This document shows positions 16,661 through 25,474 of a stretch of DNA of 64,000 nt, piece after piece. Origin of the DNA: JAGXLC01 sp041686375 (lineage in GTDB: Bacteria; Bacteroidota; Bacteroidia; Bacteroidales; UBA12077); contig JAWLEB010000009.1 of assembly GCA_041686375.1 (NCBI GenBank), forward strand, positions 19,986 through 83,985, in the 5' to 3' direction. The notes under the pieces were generated by a model. That model had not been told where the DNA came from, searched no databases, and saw only the letters and a program-made list of their open reading frames with translations. The position numbers and the translations under genes were made by a program. Every line of letters begins with the position of its first letter. The first letter of the stretch is position 1.

Positions 16661-17926
16661 ATGAATAAAAGATTGTCTGTTGATATACGTTCAGAAATTG
16701 GTGAATTGGAAGGAGTTATCCTTCATACACCAGGGAATGAAGTTGAAAACATGACTCCAGAAAATGCGGAAAGAGCCCTGTATTCAGACATACTGAATTT
16801 ATCGGTAGCGCAGCGTGAGTATGCTCAGTTTTCGGGTGTGATGCAGAAGCTCACGCGGACTTTTCAGGTACATGATTTGTTGGCTGATATACTTTCTACC
16901 GACAAGGTTAAGGAAACACTATTACAGAAAATATGCAGGTTTGAAGGACGAAAAGATATTTATGATCATATGTTGGAGCTTCCTCCGGAAAAAACAGCCA
17001 AATCACTGATTCAAGGTGTTATTGAAGTAAAAGATACTTTAACCAAATACTTGAGTAAGGAGCGTTATGCTTTAAGACCTCTGCATAATTTTTTCTTTAC
17101 CCGTGACGCTGCTATGTCCGTACTGGATGATGTTTTGATAGGAAGAATGGCTAATGATGTCAGAGAAAGAGAATCATTTATTATGGAGGCGATTTTTGAT
17201 TACCATGATATTTTCAGAACTAAGACAGTTAATCCTCTGAATCAAAAACATATTGATTCTCAGACAACTATTGAAGGAGGCGATTTATTAGTTGCTCGGG
17301 ATGATATCTTATGTATTGGTGATGGTTCGAGAACTACTTCTCATGGTATAGATTTTATTTTAGAGCAGTTGATACGACAAGGAGAGAAAGACCGCCATAT
17401 TTTAGTTCAGGAATTACCTTATAAACCAGAGTCTTTTATTCACCTGGATATGGTTTTCACGTTTCTGGATAAGAATGAATGCATGATATATGAGCCGCTT
17501 ATTCTGCAAACCAACAGGTACCAGACAATACATATCCACATTAAGAATGGTAAAGTTCATAAGATTAAAGAGGAAGAGAACTTGCTCAAGGCATTAACCC
17601 AACTGGGGATGGACCTAAAGCCTGTTATGTGTGGTGGAACTAAAGATGCCTGGATTCAGGAAAGGGAACAGTGGCACAGCGGTGCAAACTTTTTTGCCAT
17701 AGCTCCGGGGAAAGTTATTGGTTATGAAAGAAATTCATATACGCTTGAGGAGATGAATAAGAACGGATATGAAATCATAAATGCTCAGGATGTTATAAAC
17801 AATAAAACGGATGTTTGTCAGTATAAAAAATATGTGATTGCAGTAGAAGGTTCTGAATTGCCCAGAGGTGGAGGAGGAGCAAGGTGCATGAGTATGCCTG
17901 TTAGGCGAAAACAAGTAAAATTTTGA
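16661..17926 (+). CDS. arcA: Arginine deiminase
   Basis: Hydrolyses L-arginine to citrulline and ammonia. The family motifs are complete: an N-terminal SEIGELEGVILHTPG, FTRDAAMS, IEGGDLLVA, and the C-terminal catalytic Cys409 in RCMSMPVRR. The 421-residue length is normal. No ornithine carbamoyltransferase, carbamate kinase or arginine-ornithine antiporter is adjacent, so the complete ADI pathway is not shown here. The lysine exporter lies immediately upstream on the same strand, but a 112-base gap separates them. Confidence 0.93.
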   Translation: MNKRLSVDIRSEIGELEGVILHTPGNEVENMTPENAERALYSDILNLSVAQREYAQFSGVMQKLTRTFQVHDLLADILSTDKVKETLLQKICRFEGRKDIYDHMLELPPEKTAKSLIQGVIEVKDTLTKYLSKERYALRPLHNFFFTRDAAMSVLDDVLIGRMANDVRERESFIMEAIFDYHDIFRTKTVNPLNQKHIDSQTTIEGGDLLVARDDILCIGDGSRTTSHGIDFILEQLIRQGEKDRHILVQELPYKPESFIHLDMVFTFLDKNECMIYEPLILQTNRYQTIHIHIKNGKVHKIKEEENLLKALTQLGMDLKPVMCGGTKDAWIQEREQWHSGANFFAIAPGKVIGYERNSYTLEEMNKNGYEIINAQDVINNKTDVCQYKKYVIAVEGSELPRGGGGARCMSMPVRRKQVKF

Positions 17927-17956
17927 TTAAACATTTATGGGTAGCATAGTGTTTAA

Positions 17957-18029
17957 CGGATAAACGCGGATTTATTTATCAAAATTAATAATTGCCTTAA
18001 GATTCGTTTTGTAAATCATTTAAAATAAA
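17957..18029 (+). repeat. Dispersed intergenic repeat R3, copy a
   Basis: About 73 bases starting CGGATAAACGCGGATTTATTT and ending ATCATTTAAAATAA are nearly identical to 59721-59793, same orientation. It ends just before the DUF2892 ORF and may carry its promoter. No ORF. Confidence 0.8.
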
Positions 18030-18032
18030 CAT

Positions 18033-18227
18033 ATGAAAAAGAATGTAGGAAAAACTGATACCATTATCCGGATTTTGTTAGCTGTTATTATTGGAGCTAT
18101 CGGAGTGTATTATCAATCATGGTGGGGGCTTTTAGGTCTTATTCCACTGTTAACAGGAATATTTAAAGTTTGTCTTTTGTATTCTGTTTTTGGTATTAAT
18201 ACATGCCCGGTTGAATCCGGGAAGTGA
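18033..18227 (+). CDS. DUF2892 small inner membrane protein
   Basis: A 64-residue protein with two hydrophobic segments (about 14-26 and 30-52) and the DUF2892/YgaP-like pattern: a MKKNVGKTD start, IIRILLAVI and a C-terminal FGINTCP with one Cys. Function is unknown. In other bacteria this domain is sometimes fused to rhodanese. A strong terminator follows. Confidence 0.8.
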   Translation: MKKNVGKTDTIIRILLAVIIGAIGVYYQSWWGLLGLIPLLTGIFKVCLLYSVFGINTCPVESGK

Positions 18228-18230
18228 TCC

Positions 18231-18268
18231 TTGTGCAGAAATACCACCCGGTATTTCTGCACAATTTT
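18231..18268 (+). terminator. Strong rho-independent terminator after the DUF2892 gene
   Basis: Perfect 15-bp stem (18231-18245 with 18250-18264, 4-base loop), followed by TTTTATTT. It lies at the 3' ends of two convergent genes, but the minus direction lacks a T run. Confidence 0.85.
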
Positions 18269-19076
18269 ATTTATACTGTAAGCATTTTTTCCAGTCTTCC
18301 TCAAAGTATTTCCTTATTTTGCTAAGTTCTGCATCAGGGATGAATTTTTTGTTTTTAAGAAGTTTTCCCGGTATCAGTAAAGCGATATTTAATATGATGT
18401 ATCGAATGAATTTTTTATATAACCGGAGAAAAAAATTAACTCCTGATTTACTGGCTGTGTTTGGTTCCCTGAAAATTCCCCTGCTGCTTATCCATCTGCG
18501 TATGATGAGCTGTTTTGTCGAATAGGAAACATGGGTGGGTTTCAGTGTCAAATCTTTAACAGAGACTTCCGTGCCTAAAAAATCCAGCAGGCTGCTTACA
18601 AATTCACCAGCGTCGTATTCTAGCTGGTGATGAAATAAAATGAGTGGTGAATTGTGAAAATTGTTTTCTATTGTCTGTATAAAAGGATATAACAATAGAT
18701 GCTTAGTTTTCCACTCTCCTTTATCATTATCGACATCCAGAAAATTATTGATGCCATGTTGATAACCCTTTTTTACAGCCCTTTTATATTGTGAGGCAAT
18801 CCATTTATCTTGTCTTCGCAGTACTAAGATAACTTTCGCATCAGGAAAGCGTTTTGAAATATTTTTTATTTCTGCTTCAAGTTTGTTGTTGCTTATTTCA
18901 TTGGATATTAGATATTTATTCTTGTCGGTTTCAGAAATTATCTTCTCATAATTGTCATATTCTCTCCGTTTGATGTGGTATATGTCTGGTAGATAAGGGA
19001 AAATTCTTTTCTGAAGAAATGTGGTCGCAGTTCTCTCTAAGCCAAGATGAAAGAAAATCTCTGTTTTTTTTGGCAT
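18267..19076 (-). CDS. Sulfotransferase family protein
   Basis: A 269-residue protein with a PAPS-binding 5'-phosphosulfate loop at the N terminus (FFHLGLERTATTFLQKR, residues 8-24) and a 3'-phosphate region (VILVLRRQDKWIASQYKRA). This is typical of bacterial Sulfotransfer-family enzymes that sulfate carbohydrates or lipids. The acceptor is unknown. A hydrophobic patch around 225-240 could be a membrane-associating helix. It is a single gene, convergent with the DUF2892 gene. Confidence 0.8.
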   Translation of the reverse strand: MPKKTEIFFHLGLERTATTFLQKRIFPYLPDIYHIKRREYDNYEKIISETDKNKYLISNEISNNKLEAEIKNISKRFPDAKVILVLRRQDKWIASQYKRAVKKGYQHGINNFLDVDNDKGEWKTKHLLLYPFIQTIENNFHNSPLILFHHQLEYDAGEFVSSLLDFLGTEVSVKDLTLKPTHVSYSTKQLIIRRWISSRGIFREPNTASKSGVNFFLRLYKKFIRYIILNIALLIPGKLLKNKKFIPDAELSKIRKYFEEDWKKCLQYK

Positions 19077-19193
19077 ATATTTACTGATTGTTACAGTTTA
19101 ATTTGAACATTCTTGATTGGTTACTACTTTATATGTGCACTTGTTTGTTAGTGATCCTCAATTCACTTATAAAGCGTTAGCAATCTAATGTGA

Positions 19194-20381
19194 TCAGACC
19201 AGTTGTTTTACAATATCTGCTGCTTCTTTCAGCGTTATCGCAGACTTAACTTTAAGTCCGGATTCATCTATTATTTTTTTGCCTTCTTCTGCATTTGTGC
19301 CTTGTAAGCGAACAATTACAGGAACATTGATTTCGCCTACAGATTGGTAAGCATCTACTACTCCCTGGGCAACTCTGTCGCACCTTACTATCCCTCCGAA
19401 AATATTAATAAGGATTGCCTTCACATTGGAATCTTTTAAAATAATGCGAAATCCTGCTTCTACAGTTTCTGCATTCGCTGAACCTCCTACATCGAGAAAG
19501 TTAGCAGGGTGCCCGCCGGAAAGTTTTATTATATCCATTGTTGCCATTGCAAGACCAGCGCCGTTTACCATACATCCTACATTACCATCTAATTTGATGA
19601 AATTAAGATTGTTTTCGTCCGCTTCCAGCTCTGCAGGATCTTCCTCCGTTGTATCCCTTAATTCAGGATAATTTTTGTGTCTAAAAAGAGCATTGTCATC
19701 TAGATTAACTTTTGCATCGGCTGCCATTATTTTATTGTCCGAAGTTTTGAACAGGGGATTGATTTCTACCAGGGAGGCATCTGTAGCCAAATATGCACTG
19801 TATAATTTTATTACAAGCTTTACCATATTTTTAAAGGCATCACCTGACAGTCCTAAGTTGAAGGCTATTCTTCGTGCCTGGAACGGCTGGATTCCTACTC
19901 CTGAATCTATGGTTTCTTTATGAATCAGATGGGGAGTTTTTTCAGCAACAGACTCTATATCAACACCACCCTCTGTTGAATACATAATAATATTTTTCCC
20001 TATATCCCTGTTAAGAAGTATGCTCATGTAAAATTCTTCGGGTTTTGATTCCCCTTCATAATATATTCCTTGTTCTATGAGTATTTTATAAACTTTTTTG
20101 CCTTCCTCACCGGTTTGTGGAGTGACTAAGTTCATTCCGAGGATATTTTCCGCGTGTGTTTTTACTTGGTCTAATGATTTAGCTATTTTTACTCCGCCTC
20201 CTTTTCCACGCCCACCTGCGTGGATCTGTGCTTTTACTGCCCATGTGTCTGTCCCTGTTTTTTTTTCAATAGTTTCTGCTGCTTGTACAGCATGCTCTGC
20301 AGTTTCAATCATTATTCCCTCCGGGGTTGGTACTCCATTTTCTTTGAGTAGTTCTTTGGCTTGATATTCATGGATTTTCAT
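19194..20381 (-). CDS. sucC: Succinyl-CoA synthetase (ADP-forming) subunit beta
   Basis: ATP-grasp subunit of succinyl-CoA synthetase, which interconverts succinyl-CoA and succinate with ADP/ATP. N-terminal MKIHEYQAKELL, KAQIHAGGRGKGGGVK, LVEINPL, NGAGLAMATMD and NIFGGIVRCD are diagnostic. Its 395 residues are normal. sucD is not adjacent, so the alpha subunit must be elsewhere. The gene is divergent from the hydrogenase operon across a 246-base region that holds a Rex-like operator, so joint redox control is possible. Confidence 0.95.
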   Translation of the reverse strand: MKIHEYQAKELLKENGVPTPEGIMIETAEHAVQAAETIEKKTGTDTWAVKAQIHAGGRGKGGGVKIAKSLDQVKTHAENILGMNLVTPQTGEEGKKVYKILIEQGIYYEGESKPEEFYMSILLNRDIGKNIIMYSTEGGVDIESVAEKTPHLIHKETIDSGVGIQPFQARRIAFNLGLSGDAFKNMVKLVIKLYSAYLATDASLVEINPLFKTSDNKIMAADAKVNLDDNALFRHKNYPELRDTTEEDPAELEADENNLNFIKLDGNVGCMVNGAGLAMATMDIIKLSGGHPANFLDVGGSANAETVEAGFRIILKDSNVKAILINIFGGIVRCDRVAQGVVDAYQSVGEINVPVIVRLQGTNAEEGKKIIDESGLKVKSAITLKEAADIVKQLV

Positions 20382-20479
20382 AACGATGGGTTTTTAAGAT
20401 CAATCTTTATTTGTTTCCACAAAATAGCGGAAAACCTTGTTGGATCGTTTTGCTTTTATTATTCGATACATGTAATTTT

Positions 20480-20487
20480 CAAAAATA
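20480..20487 (-). promoter_or_regulatory. Bacteroidota -7 box before sucC
   Basis: CAAAAATA on the plus strand reads TATTTTTG on the minus strand, matching TAnnTTTG, 98 bases before the sucC ATG. The -33 box is unclear. Confidence 0.4.
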
Positions 20488-20549
20488 TAAAATTTCTTCT
20501 GAAAAATTTATTTAGAATAATTTTAAATTAAATGTTATTTTTATAACAC

Positions 20550-20565
20550 TGTTAAAATATTAACA
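20550..20565. promoter_or_regulatory. Rex-type operator at the hydrogenase operon promoter
   Basis: TGTTAA-N4-TTAACA is a perfect inverted repeat matching the core of the Rex consensus TTGTTAANNNNTTAACAA. It ends 8 bases before the -7 box at 20574, so it covers the -33 position, where a repressor would block polymerase. A Rex gene is present at 45810. Confidence 0.65.
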
Positions 20566-20573
20566 ATTAATTT

Positions 20574-20581
20574 TATATTTG
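20574..20581 (+). promoter_or_regulatory. Bacteroidota -7 box of the hydrogenase operon
   Basis: TATATTTG matches TAnnTTTG, 47 bases before the first ORF. The -33 region coincides with the Rex-like inverted repeat. Confidence 0.6.
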
Positions 20582-20627
20582 CATAACAAAAAATAAAATC
20601 ACAAGAAACAGTAAATAATCTAAAACC

Positions 20628-21026
20628 ATGGCAAAAATCAAGTCGTTAGAAGACCTCAAAAAAAGGAAACAAGATCTGCAAAAGAAAGTAGATCTTAGAG
20701 AGCGTGCCGACCATTCTGAATCCTATGTTCAGATTAAGGTTGGGATGGCTACGAGTGGAATCGCTTCAGGAGCAAAAGAAATTCTGGATTTTCTTATCGA
20801 TACTCTTGAAAAACGTAACATTGAAGCTATTGTCACACAGGCTGGTGACATGGGATATAGCTTTGCAGAACCTACTATTGAAGTGACAAAACCGGGTGAA
20901 GAACCTGTGGTTTTTGGTTATGTTGATCGTGAAAGAGCTGATGAAATCATTGAAAAGTATATAAAACGAGGTGAGCTGGTCGACGGAATCATCCCACAAA
21001 ATTACCGAACTATTGATGACGAATAA
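20628..21026 (+). CDS. HndB-like hydrogenase accessory subunit, thioredoxin-like fold without cysteines
   Basis: A 132-residue protein at the head of the hydrogenase operon, matching the small HndB-type subunit of NADP-reducing/bifurcating hydrogenases. After a charged helix (1-30), residues 31-120 follow the thioredoxin-like [2Fe-2S] ferredoxin pattern (KVGMATSGIASGAKE, AGDMGYSFAEPTIEV). All positions normally held by the four cluster Cys are Ala, Ser or Asp, and the protein contains no Cys. It therefore cannot bind the usual cluster and probably has a structural role. The function of HndB is poorly defined in general. Confidence 0.75.
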   Translation: MAKIKSLEDLKKRKQDLQKKVDLRERADHSESYVQIKVGMATSGIASGAKEILDFLIDTLEKRNIEAIVTQAGDMGYSFAEPTIEVTKPGEEPVVFGYVDRERADEIIEKYIKRGELVDGIIPQNYRTIDDE

Positions 21027-21032
21027 AGACAT

Positions 21033-21040
21033 AGGAGGAG
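21033..21040 (+). promoter_or_regulatory. Strong Shine-Dalgarno sequence before hydB
   Basis: AGGAGGAG lies 7 bases before the ATG at 21048. Such a complete Shine-Dalgarno sequence is unusual in Bacteroidota and is absent from most other genes in this window. Confidence 0.7.
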
Positions 21041-21047
21041 TAATAAT

Positions 21048-22841
21048 ATGACAAAATATAAAATGCATCTGCTTGTTTGTGCTGGTACAGGTTGTCGTGC
21101 CTCAGCAAGCGACTCAATAACAGAAGCTTTAAAACAAACACTTGAAGATAAAGGCCTTCAGGATGAAGTTCAGGTGGTAATGACCGGGTGTTTTGGTTTT
21201 TGTGAAAAAGGTCCCATCGTAAAAGTATTACCTGACAATACGTTTTATACTGAAGTAAAACCTGATGATACAAGGGAGATAATAGATGAGCATATCGTTA
21301 AAGGTCGCCCTGTAGAGCGCTTGTTATATAAGGATCCTGATAAACACGAGACTATTCAGGATTCTAAAAAAATGGATTTCTATAAAAAGCAAATAAGGAT
21401 TGCTCTGCGAAATTGTGGTTTCATCGATCCTGAAAATATTGATGAATATATTGCGAGAGATGGATATTTTGCCCTGGGTACGTGTTTGCATGAAAAGAGC
21501 AAAGAAGAAGTTATTAATGAGATTAAAGAGTCTGGATTAAGAGGTAGAGGAGGTGGAGGATTTCCGGCAGGCTTAAAATGGGAATTTGCTTCCAAAAACA
21601 AATCGGAACAGAAATACGTGGTTTGTAATGCTGATGAGGGTGATCCGGGTGCTTTTATGGACAGGTCTATTCTTGAGGGAGATCCTCATGCTGTATTGGA
21701 GGCAATGGCAATTTGCGGTTATGCCACAGGTGCGGATAAAGGCCTGATATATATACGTGCAGAATATCCGCTTGCTATAAAACGTCTGAAAATAGCTATT
21801 AAGCAGGCTCGTGAATATGGTATGCTGGGAAAAAATATTTTTGACAGCGATTTCAGTTTCGATATACAACTTCGCTATGGAGCCGGTGCGTTTGTGTGTG
21901 GTGAAGAGACTGCCCTGATTCACTCCATGGAAGGAGAAAGAGGAGAACCCACTTTTAAACCTCCGTTCCCGGCAGAATCCGGTTATCTGGGTAAGCCAAC
22001 GAATGTTAATAATGTTGAAACATATGCTAATGTACCTGTTATAATCAATAAAGGTGCCGTATGGTTTACCAAAATTGGAACAGAAAAGTCAAAAGGCACC
22101 AAGGTATTTGCCCTTGCAGGTAAAGTGAATAATGTTGGATTGATAGAGGTACCTATGGGAACCACACTCCGTGAAGTTATCTTTGAGATTGGCGGAGGCA
22201 TTAAAGATGGGAAAAAGTTTAAGGCTGTTCAAACCGGTGGCCCATCGGGAGGCTGCCTGACTGAAGAACACCTGGACACACCTATTGATTTTGATAACTT
22301 AGTAGCTGTGGGCTCTATGATGGGCTCCGGCGGTATGATTGTTATGGATGAAGATGACTGCATGGTTTCTGTGGCTAAATTCTTTCTTGAATTTACTGTT
22401 GAAGAATCCTGCGGAAAATGTTCGCCATGCAGAATAGGCAATAAACGTTTACATGAGCTATTGGGCCGGATTACTGAGGGAAAAGCCACAATGAAGGACC
22501 TGCAAAGGCTGAAAAATATGTCTAATGTTATCAAAGATACTTCTCTCTGCGGATTGGGACAGACATCCCCAAATCCGGTTTTATCTACCCTGGAGAATTT
22601 CTGGGATGAATATGTTGCTCACGTGGAGGACCAAACATGTCCGGCAGGCTCTTGTAAGGATCTGATGAAATATGAAATTATACCAGAAAATTGTGTCGGT
22701 TGTACTGCATGTGCACGGGCTTGTCCTGTGGGCGCAATTACAGGCGAAAGAAAGCAAGTTCATGAAATCAACCAGGAAACTTGTATTAAATGTGGTGCCT
22801 GCTATGATGCTTGTAAATTTGATGCTGTAACCATAAAATAA
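21048..22841 (+). CDS. hydB: [FeFe]-hydrogenase NuoF-like subunit HydB (flavin, NAD(P)H-binding)
   Basis: A 597-residue diaphorase subunit of a trimeric HydABC-type hydrogenase. Domains: N-terminal thioredoxin-like [2Fe-2S] with C11, C16, C48, C52; the NuoF core with the FMN/NAD(P)H motifs RGRGGGGFPAG and CNADEGDPGAF; the N3-type [4Fe-4S] motif ESCGKCSPC with TSLCGLG; and two C-terminal [4Fe-4S] ferredoxin motifs (CVGCTACARACP, CIKCGACYDACK). All cofactor motifs are intact. In characterised relatives this subunit is the electron-bifurcating site that couples NADH and reduced ferredoxin to H2 formation. It lies between the HndB-like gene and hydA, with 9 bases to hydA. Confidence 0.92.
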   Translation: MTKYKMHLLVCAGTGCRASASDSITEALKQTLEDKGLQDEVQVVMTGCFGFCEKGPIVKVLPDNTFYTEVKPDDTREIIDEHIVKGRPVERLLYKDPDKHETIQDSKKMDFYKKQIRIALRNCGFIDPENIDEYIARDGYFALGTCLHEKSKEEVINEIKESGLRGRGGGGFPAGLKWEFASKNKSEQKYVVCNADEGDPGAFMDRSILEGDPHAVLEAMAICGYATGADKGLIYIRAEYPLAIKRLKIAIKQAREYGMLGKNIFDSDFSFDIQLRYGAGAFVCGEETALIHSMEGERGEPTFKPPFPAESGYLGKPTNVNNVETYANVPVIINKGAVWFTKIGTEKSKGTKVFALAGKVNNVGLIEVPMGTTLREVIFEIGGGIKDGKKFKAVQTGGPSGGCLTEEHLDTPIDFDNLVAVGSMMGSGGMIVMDEDDCMVSVAKFFLEFTVEESCGKCSPCRIGNKRLHELLGRITEGKATMKDLQRLKNMSNVIKDTSLCGLGQTSPNPVLSTLENFWDEYVAHVEDQTCPAGSCKDLMKYEIIPENCVGCTACARACPVGAITGERKQVHEINQETCIKCGACYDACKFDAVTIK

Positions 22842-22850
22842 TTATAGAAG

Positions 22851-24626
22851 ATGGAAAAAGTTAAATTAACAATAGATAATAAAGAAGTTGAAGTTCCTAA
22901 GGGAACATCGATATACAAAGCCGCAAAACAGATAGGCATTGAGATTCCAGTGCTTTGTTATATGAATCTTGAGGATATTGGTGTTGAGAATAAACCAGGC
23001 GGTTGTCGTGTATGTGTGGTGGAAGTGGAAGGAAGACACAATCTGGCTCCTTCTTGTGCAACTGAAGTGACTGAAGGAATGGTTGTTAAAACACACACAA
23101 TGCGTGTGATCAATGCAAGAAGGACAGTTGTTGAATTCATCCTCTCCGATCATCCTAAAGATTGTCTTACATGCAAAAAATCTGGTGATTGCGACTTGCA
23201 GGATCTTGCTATTAAACTGGGTATTCGTGATATTCCGGGACATGAGTATGCCGAAATGTCTACTTATAAAACAGATTATTCACCTTCTATTGTAAGAGAA
23301 CTTGATAAATGTATCATGTGCAGAAGGTGTGAAGTAATGTGTAATGAATTCCAGACTGTTGGTGCACTAAACGCATTTAAAAGAGGGTTTGAAGCTGCAG
23401 TGGCTCCGGCTTTTGAAATGGATCTACAATATTCTCCTTGTACATATTGTGGTCAGTGTGTTATGGTTTGCCCAACAGGAGCACTTACGGAGGTTGATCA
23501 TTCAAGAGATCTTATTGACGCTGTTTCTGATCCTTCAAAGACAGTTGTTGTTCAGACTGCACCTGCAGTCAGAGCAGCCCTTGGCGAAGAGTTTGAAAAT
23601 GAGCCGGGGACATTGGTTACTGGTAAGATGGTCTCTGCACTGAGAAGATTGGGCTTTGATTATGTTTTTGATACTGATTTTGCGGCAGATCTGACTATCA
23701 TGGAAGAAGGCGCTGAATTGCTTGACAGACTCACAAAACACCTGAATGGCGATGAGAACGTTCAATTGCCCTTGCTTACATCATGTTGTCCTGCATGGGT
23801 AAGGTTTATAGAGCATAATTTTCCCGAAATGAAAGATGTTCCTTCTTCTGCAAGATCCCCTCAGCAAATGTTTGGGGCAATTGCTAAGACATATTTCGCT
23901 GATAAAATTGGTAAAAAAAGAGATGAGGTAGTTGTTGTTTCTGTGATGCCTTGTCTCGCCAAAAAGTTTGAATCGCAAAGAGATGAATTTAAGGCTGACG
24001 ATAATCCTGACGTGGACTTTTCAATTTCTACAAGGGAACTGGCCCATTTGATAAAAGAAGCAAACTTTGATCTTAATGACTTGCCGGATGAGGATTTTGA
24101 CCGTCCAATGGGTGAGTCCACAGGAGCCGGAGTGATTTTTGGTACTACCGGCGGCGTTATTGAGGCGGCTACCAGAACAGCTTATGAGCTTTACACAGGA
24201 AAAGAGGCTGATAGGATTGATTTTGAAGAACTAAGAGGATTTGATGGGATACGGAAAGCTACCGTGAATTTTGAAGGTCAGGATATTAATATTGGTATTG
24301 CACATGGACTGGGGAATGCCAGACAATTGCTTGAAGAGATACAAGCCGGAAAATCAAAGTTTCATGCTATTGAAATTATGGCATGTCCCGGGGGATGCAT
24401 CGGTGGTGGTGGTCAGCCATTGCACCATAATGATACCAGTATACTCAAAGCTCGGCAAAAGGCTATTTACGAAGAAGACAAAAATAAGCCGATGAGAAGA
24501 TCTCATGAAAATCCTGAGGTTAAAAGACTTTATGAAGAATTCCTTGGTGAGCCAATGAGTGAAAAAGCACATAAATTGTTACATACTAAATATTTTGATC
24601 TGAGCAGACAGATTGAAATCAGTTAA
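22851..24626 (+). CDS. hydA: [FeFe]-hydrogenase catalytic subunit HydA (group A)
   Basis: A 591-residue catalytic subunit. It has an N-terminal [2Fe-2S] domain (C36, C52, C55, C69), a His-coordinated [4Fe-4S] motif (HPKDCLTCKKSGDC), two ferredoxin-type clusters (CIMCRRCEVMC, CTYCGQCVMVCP) and the H-cluster domain. The three signatures are canonical: TSCCPAW (C312 proton relay, C313 ligand), MPCLAKKFE (C368) and MACPGGCIGGGGQP (C512, C516). The loop GVIFGTTGGVIEAATRTAY is complete. It should be fully active once matured by HydEFG, which are not in this window. There is no signal peptide, so it is cytoplasmic. Confidence 0.95.
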   Translation: MEKVKLTIDNKEVEVPKGTSIYKAAKQIGIEIPVLCYMNLEDIGVENKPGGCRVCVVEVEGRHNLAPSCATEVTEGMVVKTHTMRVINARRTVVEFILSDHPKDCLTCKKSGDCDLQDLAIKLGIRDIPGHEYAEMSTYKTDYSPSIVRELDKCIMCRRCEVMCNEFQTVGALNAFKRGFEAAVAPAFEMDLQYSPCTYCGQCVMVCPTGALTEVDHSRDLIDAVSDPSKTVVVQTAPAVRAALGEEFENEPGTLVTGKMVSALRRLGFDYVFDTDFAADLTIMEEGAELLDRLTKHLNGDENVQLPLLTSCCPAWVRFIEHNFPEMKDVPSSARSPQQMFGAIAKTYFADKIGKKRDEVVVVSVMPCLAKKFESQRDEFKADDNPDVDFSISTRELAHLIKEANFDLNDLPDEDFDRPMGESTGAGVIFGTTGGVIEAATRTAYELYTGKEADRIDFEELRGFDGIRKATVNFEGQDINIGIAHGLGNARQLLEEIQAGKSKFHAIEIMACPGGCIGGGGQPLHHNDTSILKARQKAIYEEDKNKPMRRSHENPEVKRLYEEFLGEPMSEKAHKLLHTKYFDLSRQIEIS

Positions 24627-24641
24627 TTTGAATAAAAACAT

Positions 24642-24647
24642 AGGAGG
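24642..24647 (+). promoter_or_regulatory. Strong Shine-Dalgarno sequence before hydC
   Basis: AGGAGG lies 9 bases before the ATG at 24657, within the same context (ATAGGAGGA) as the one before hydB. Confidence 0.65.
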
Positions 24648-24656
24648 ATCAAATCC

Positions 24657-25148
24657 ATGTCCAGAATAAAAGTAAAAATAAAAGAACAGGATCTCAAAAA
24701 GATACAGGAGATCTGTGCTGAACATAGCTACCAACCTGGTGAACTCATCAATATTCTTCAGAGAGCGCAGGAACATTTTGGGTATTTACCTGCTGAAATT
24801 CAGGAAGTTGTTGCTAATGAGCTGAAAATTTCTGTAGCGAAAGTATATGGTGTCGTGACTTTTTATTCATTCTTCACAATGATACCCCAGGGAAGGTATC
24901 CGATATCAATATGCACTGGCACAGCTTGTTATGTAAGAGGTGCGGATAATGTTTTACAGGAATTTAAACGAAAGCTCAATATTGAAGTCGGACAAAGTAC
25001 AGAGGATGGTAAATTTTCAATTAATTGCTTAAGATGTGTGGGTGCATGTGGATTAGCCCCCGTAGTACAGGTAGGAGATAAAACATACGGACGCGTTGCC
25101 CCGGATGATGTAGAGGGCATTATTGAAGAATATAAAGATAAAGAATAG
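24657..25148 (+). CDS. hydC: [FeFe]-hydrogenase NuoE-like subunit HydC
   Basis: A 163-residue NuoE/24-kDa-type subunit. It has an N-terminal helical bundle and a C-terminal thioredoxin-like [2Fe-2S] domain with the complete ligand set C86, C91, C127, C131 (CTGTACYVRG, RCVGACGLAP). It pairs with HydB in the diaphorase part of the trimeric hydrogenase. It is last in the operon, unlike many hydCBA operons where it is first, and is followed by a strong terminator. Confidence 0.93.
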   Translation: MSRIKVKIKEQDLKKIQEICAEHSYQPGELINILQRAQEHFGYLPAEIQEVVANELKISVAKVYGVVTFYSFFTMIPQGRYPISICTGTACYVRGADNVLQEFKRKLNIEVGQSTEDGKFSINCLRCVGACGLAPVVQVGDKTYGRVAPDDVEGIIEEYKDKE

Positions 25149-25200
25149 TTTTAAATAGGTTAGTTTTAGGGTAGATATTGACAATTAACCATTTAAAAAC

Positions 25201-25236
25201 AAAAGGCATCTGTGATGATCGCAGATGCCTTTTTTA
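25201..25236 (+). terminator. Rho-independent terminator of the hydrogenase operon
   Basis: 12-bp stem (AAAAGGCATCTG 25201-25212 with CAGATGCCTTTT 25222-25233) followed by a T run. Confidence 0.88.
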
Positions 25237-25406
25237 TTTCAGGATACGCTTTTTTCGGTTAAACTTATATCTGCTGAAAGTATAAAAGGAATATTTTGAT
25301 ATAATTTACCATAATGTCGCTTTAACGAAGTTTTTAACTTCCGCCGCAGTCAGAAATTATGACATGATGGCTAACGATTTATAAGCAGATAAACATTAGA
25401 AAATTG

Positions 25407-25414
25407 TATATTTG
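25407..25414 (+). promoter_or_regulatory. Bacteroidota -7 box before the VOC gene
   Basis: TATATTTG is a perfect TAnnTTTG match. It implies transcription starts near 25421, which rules out an upstream TTG codon at 25412 as start for the VOC gene. Apart from this and the hydrogenase terminator, 25149-25474 shows nothing I can identify. Confidence 0.5.
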
Positions 25415-25474
25415 TTTATATTTTTTTCTAATTTAGTTTTAAAAATGCATCATAATAAGATAATTACAATCAAG

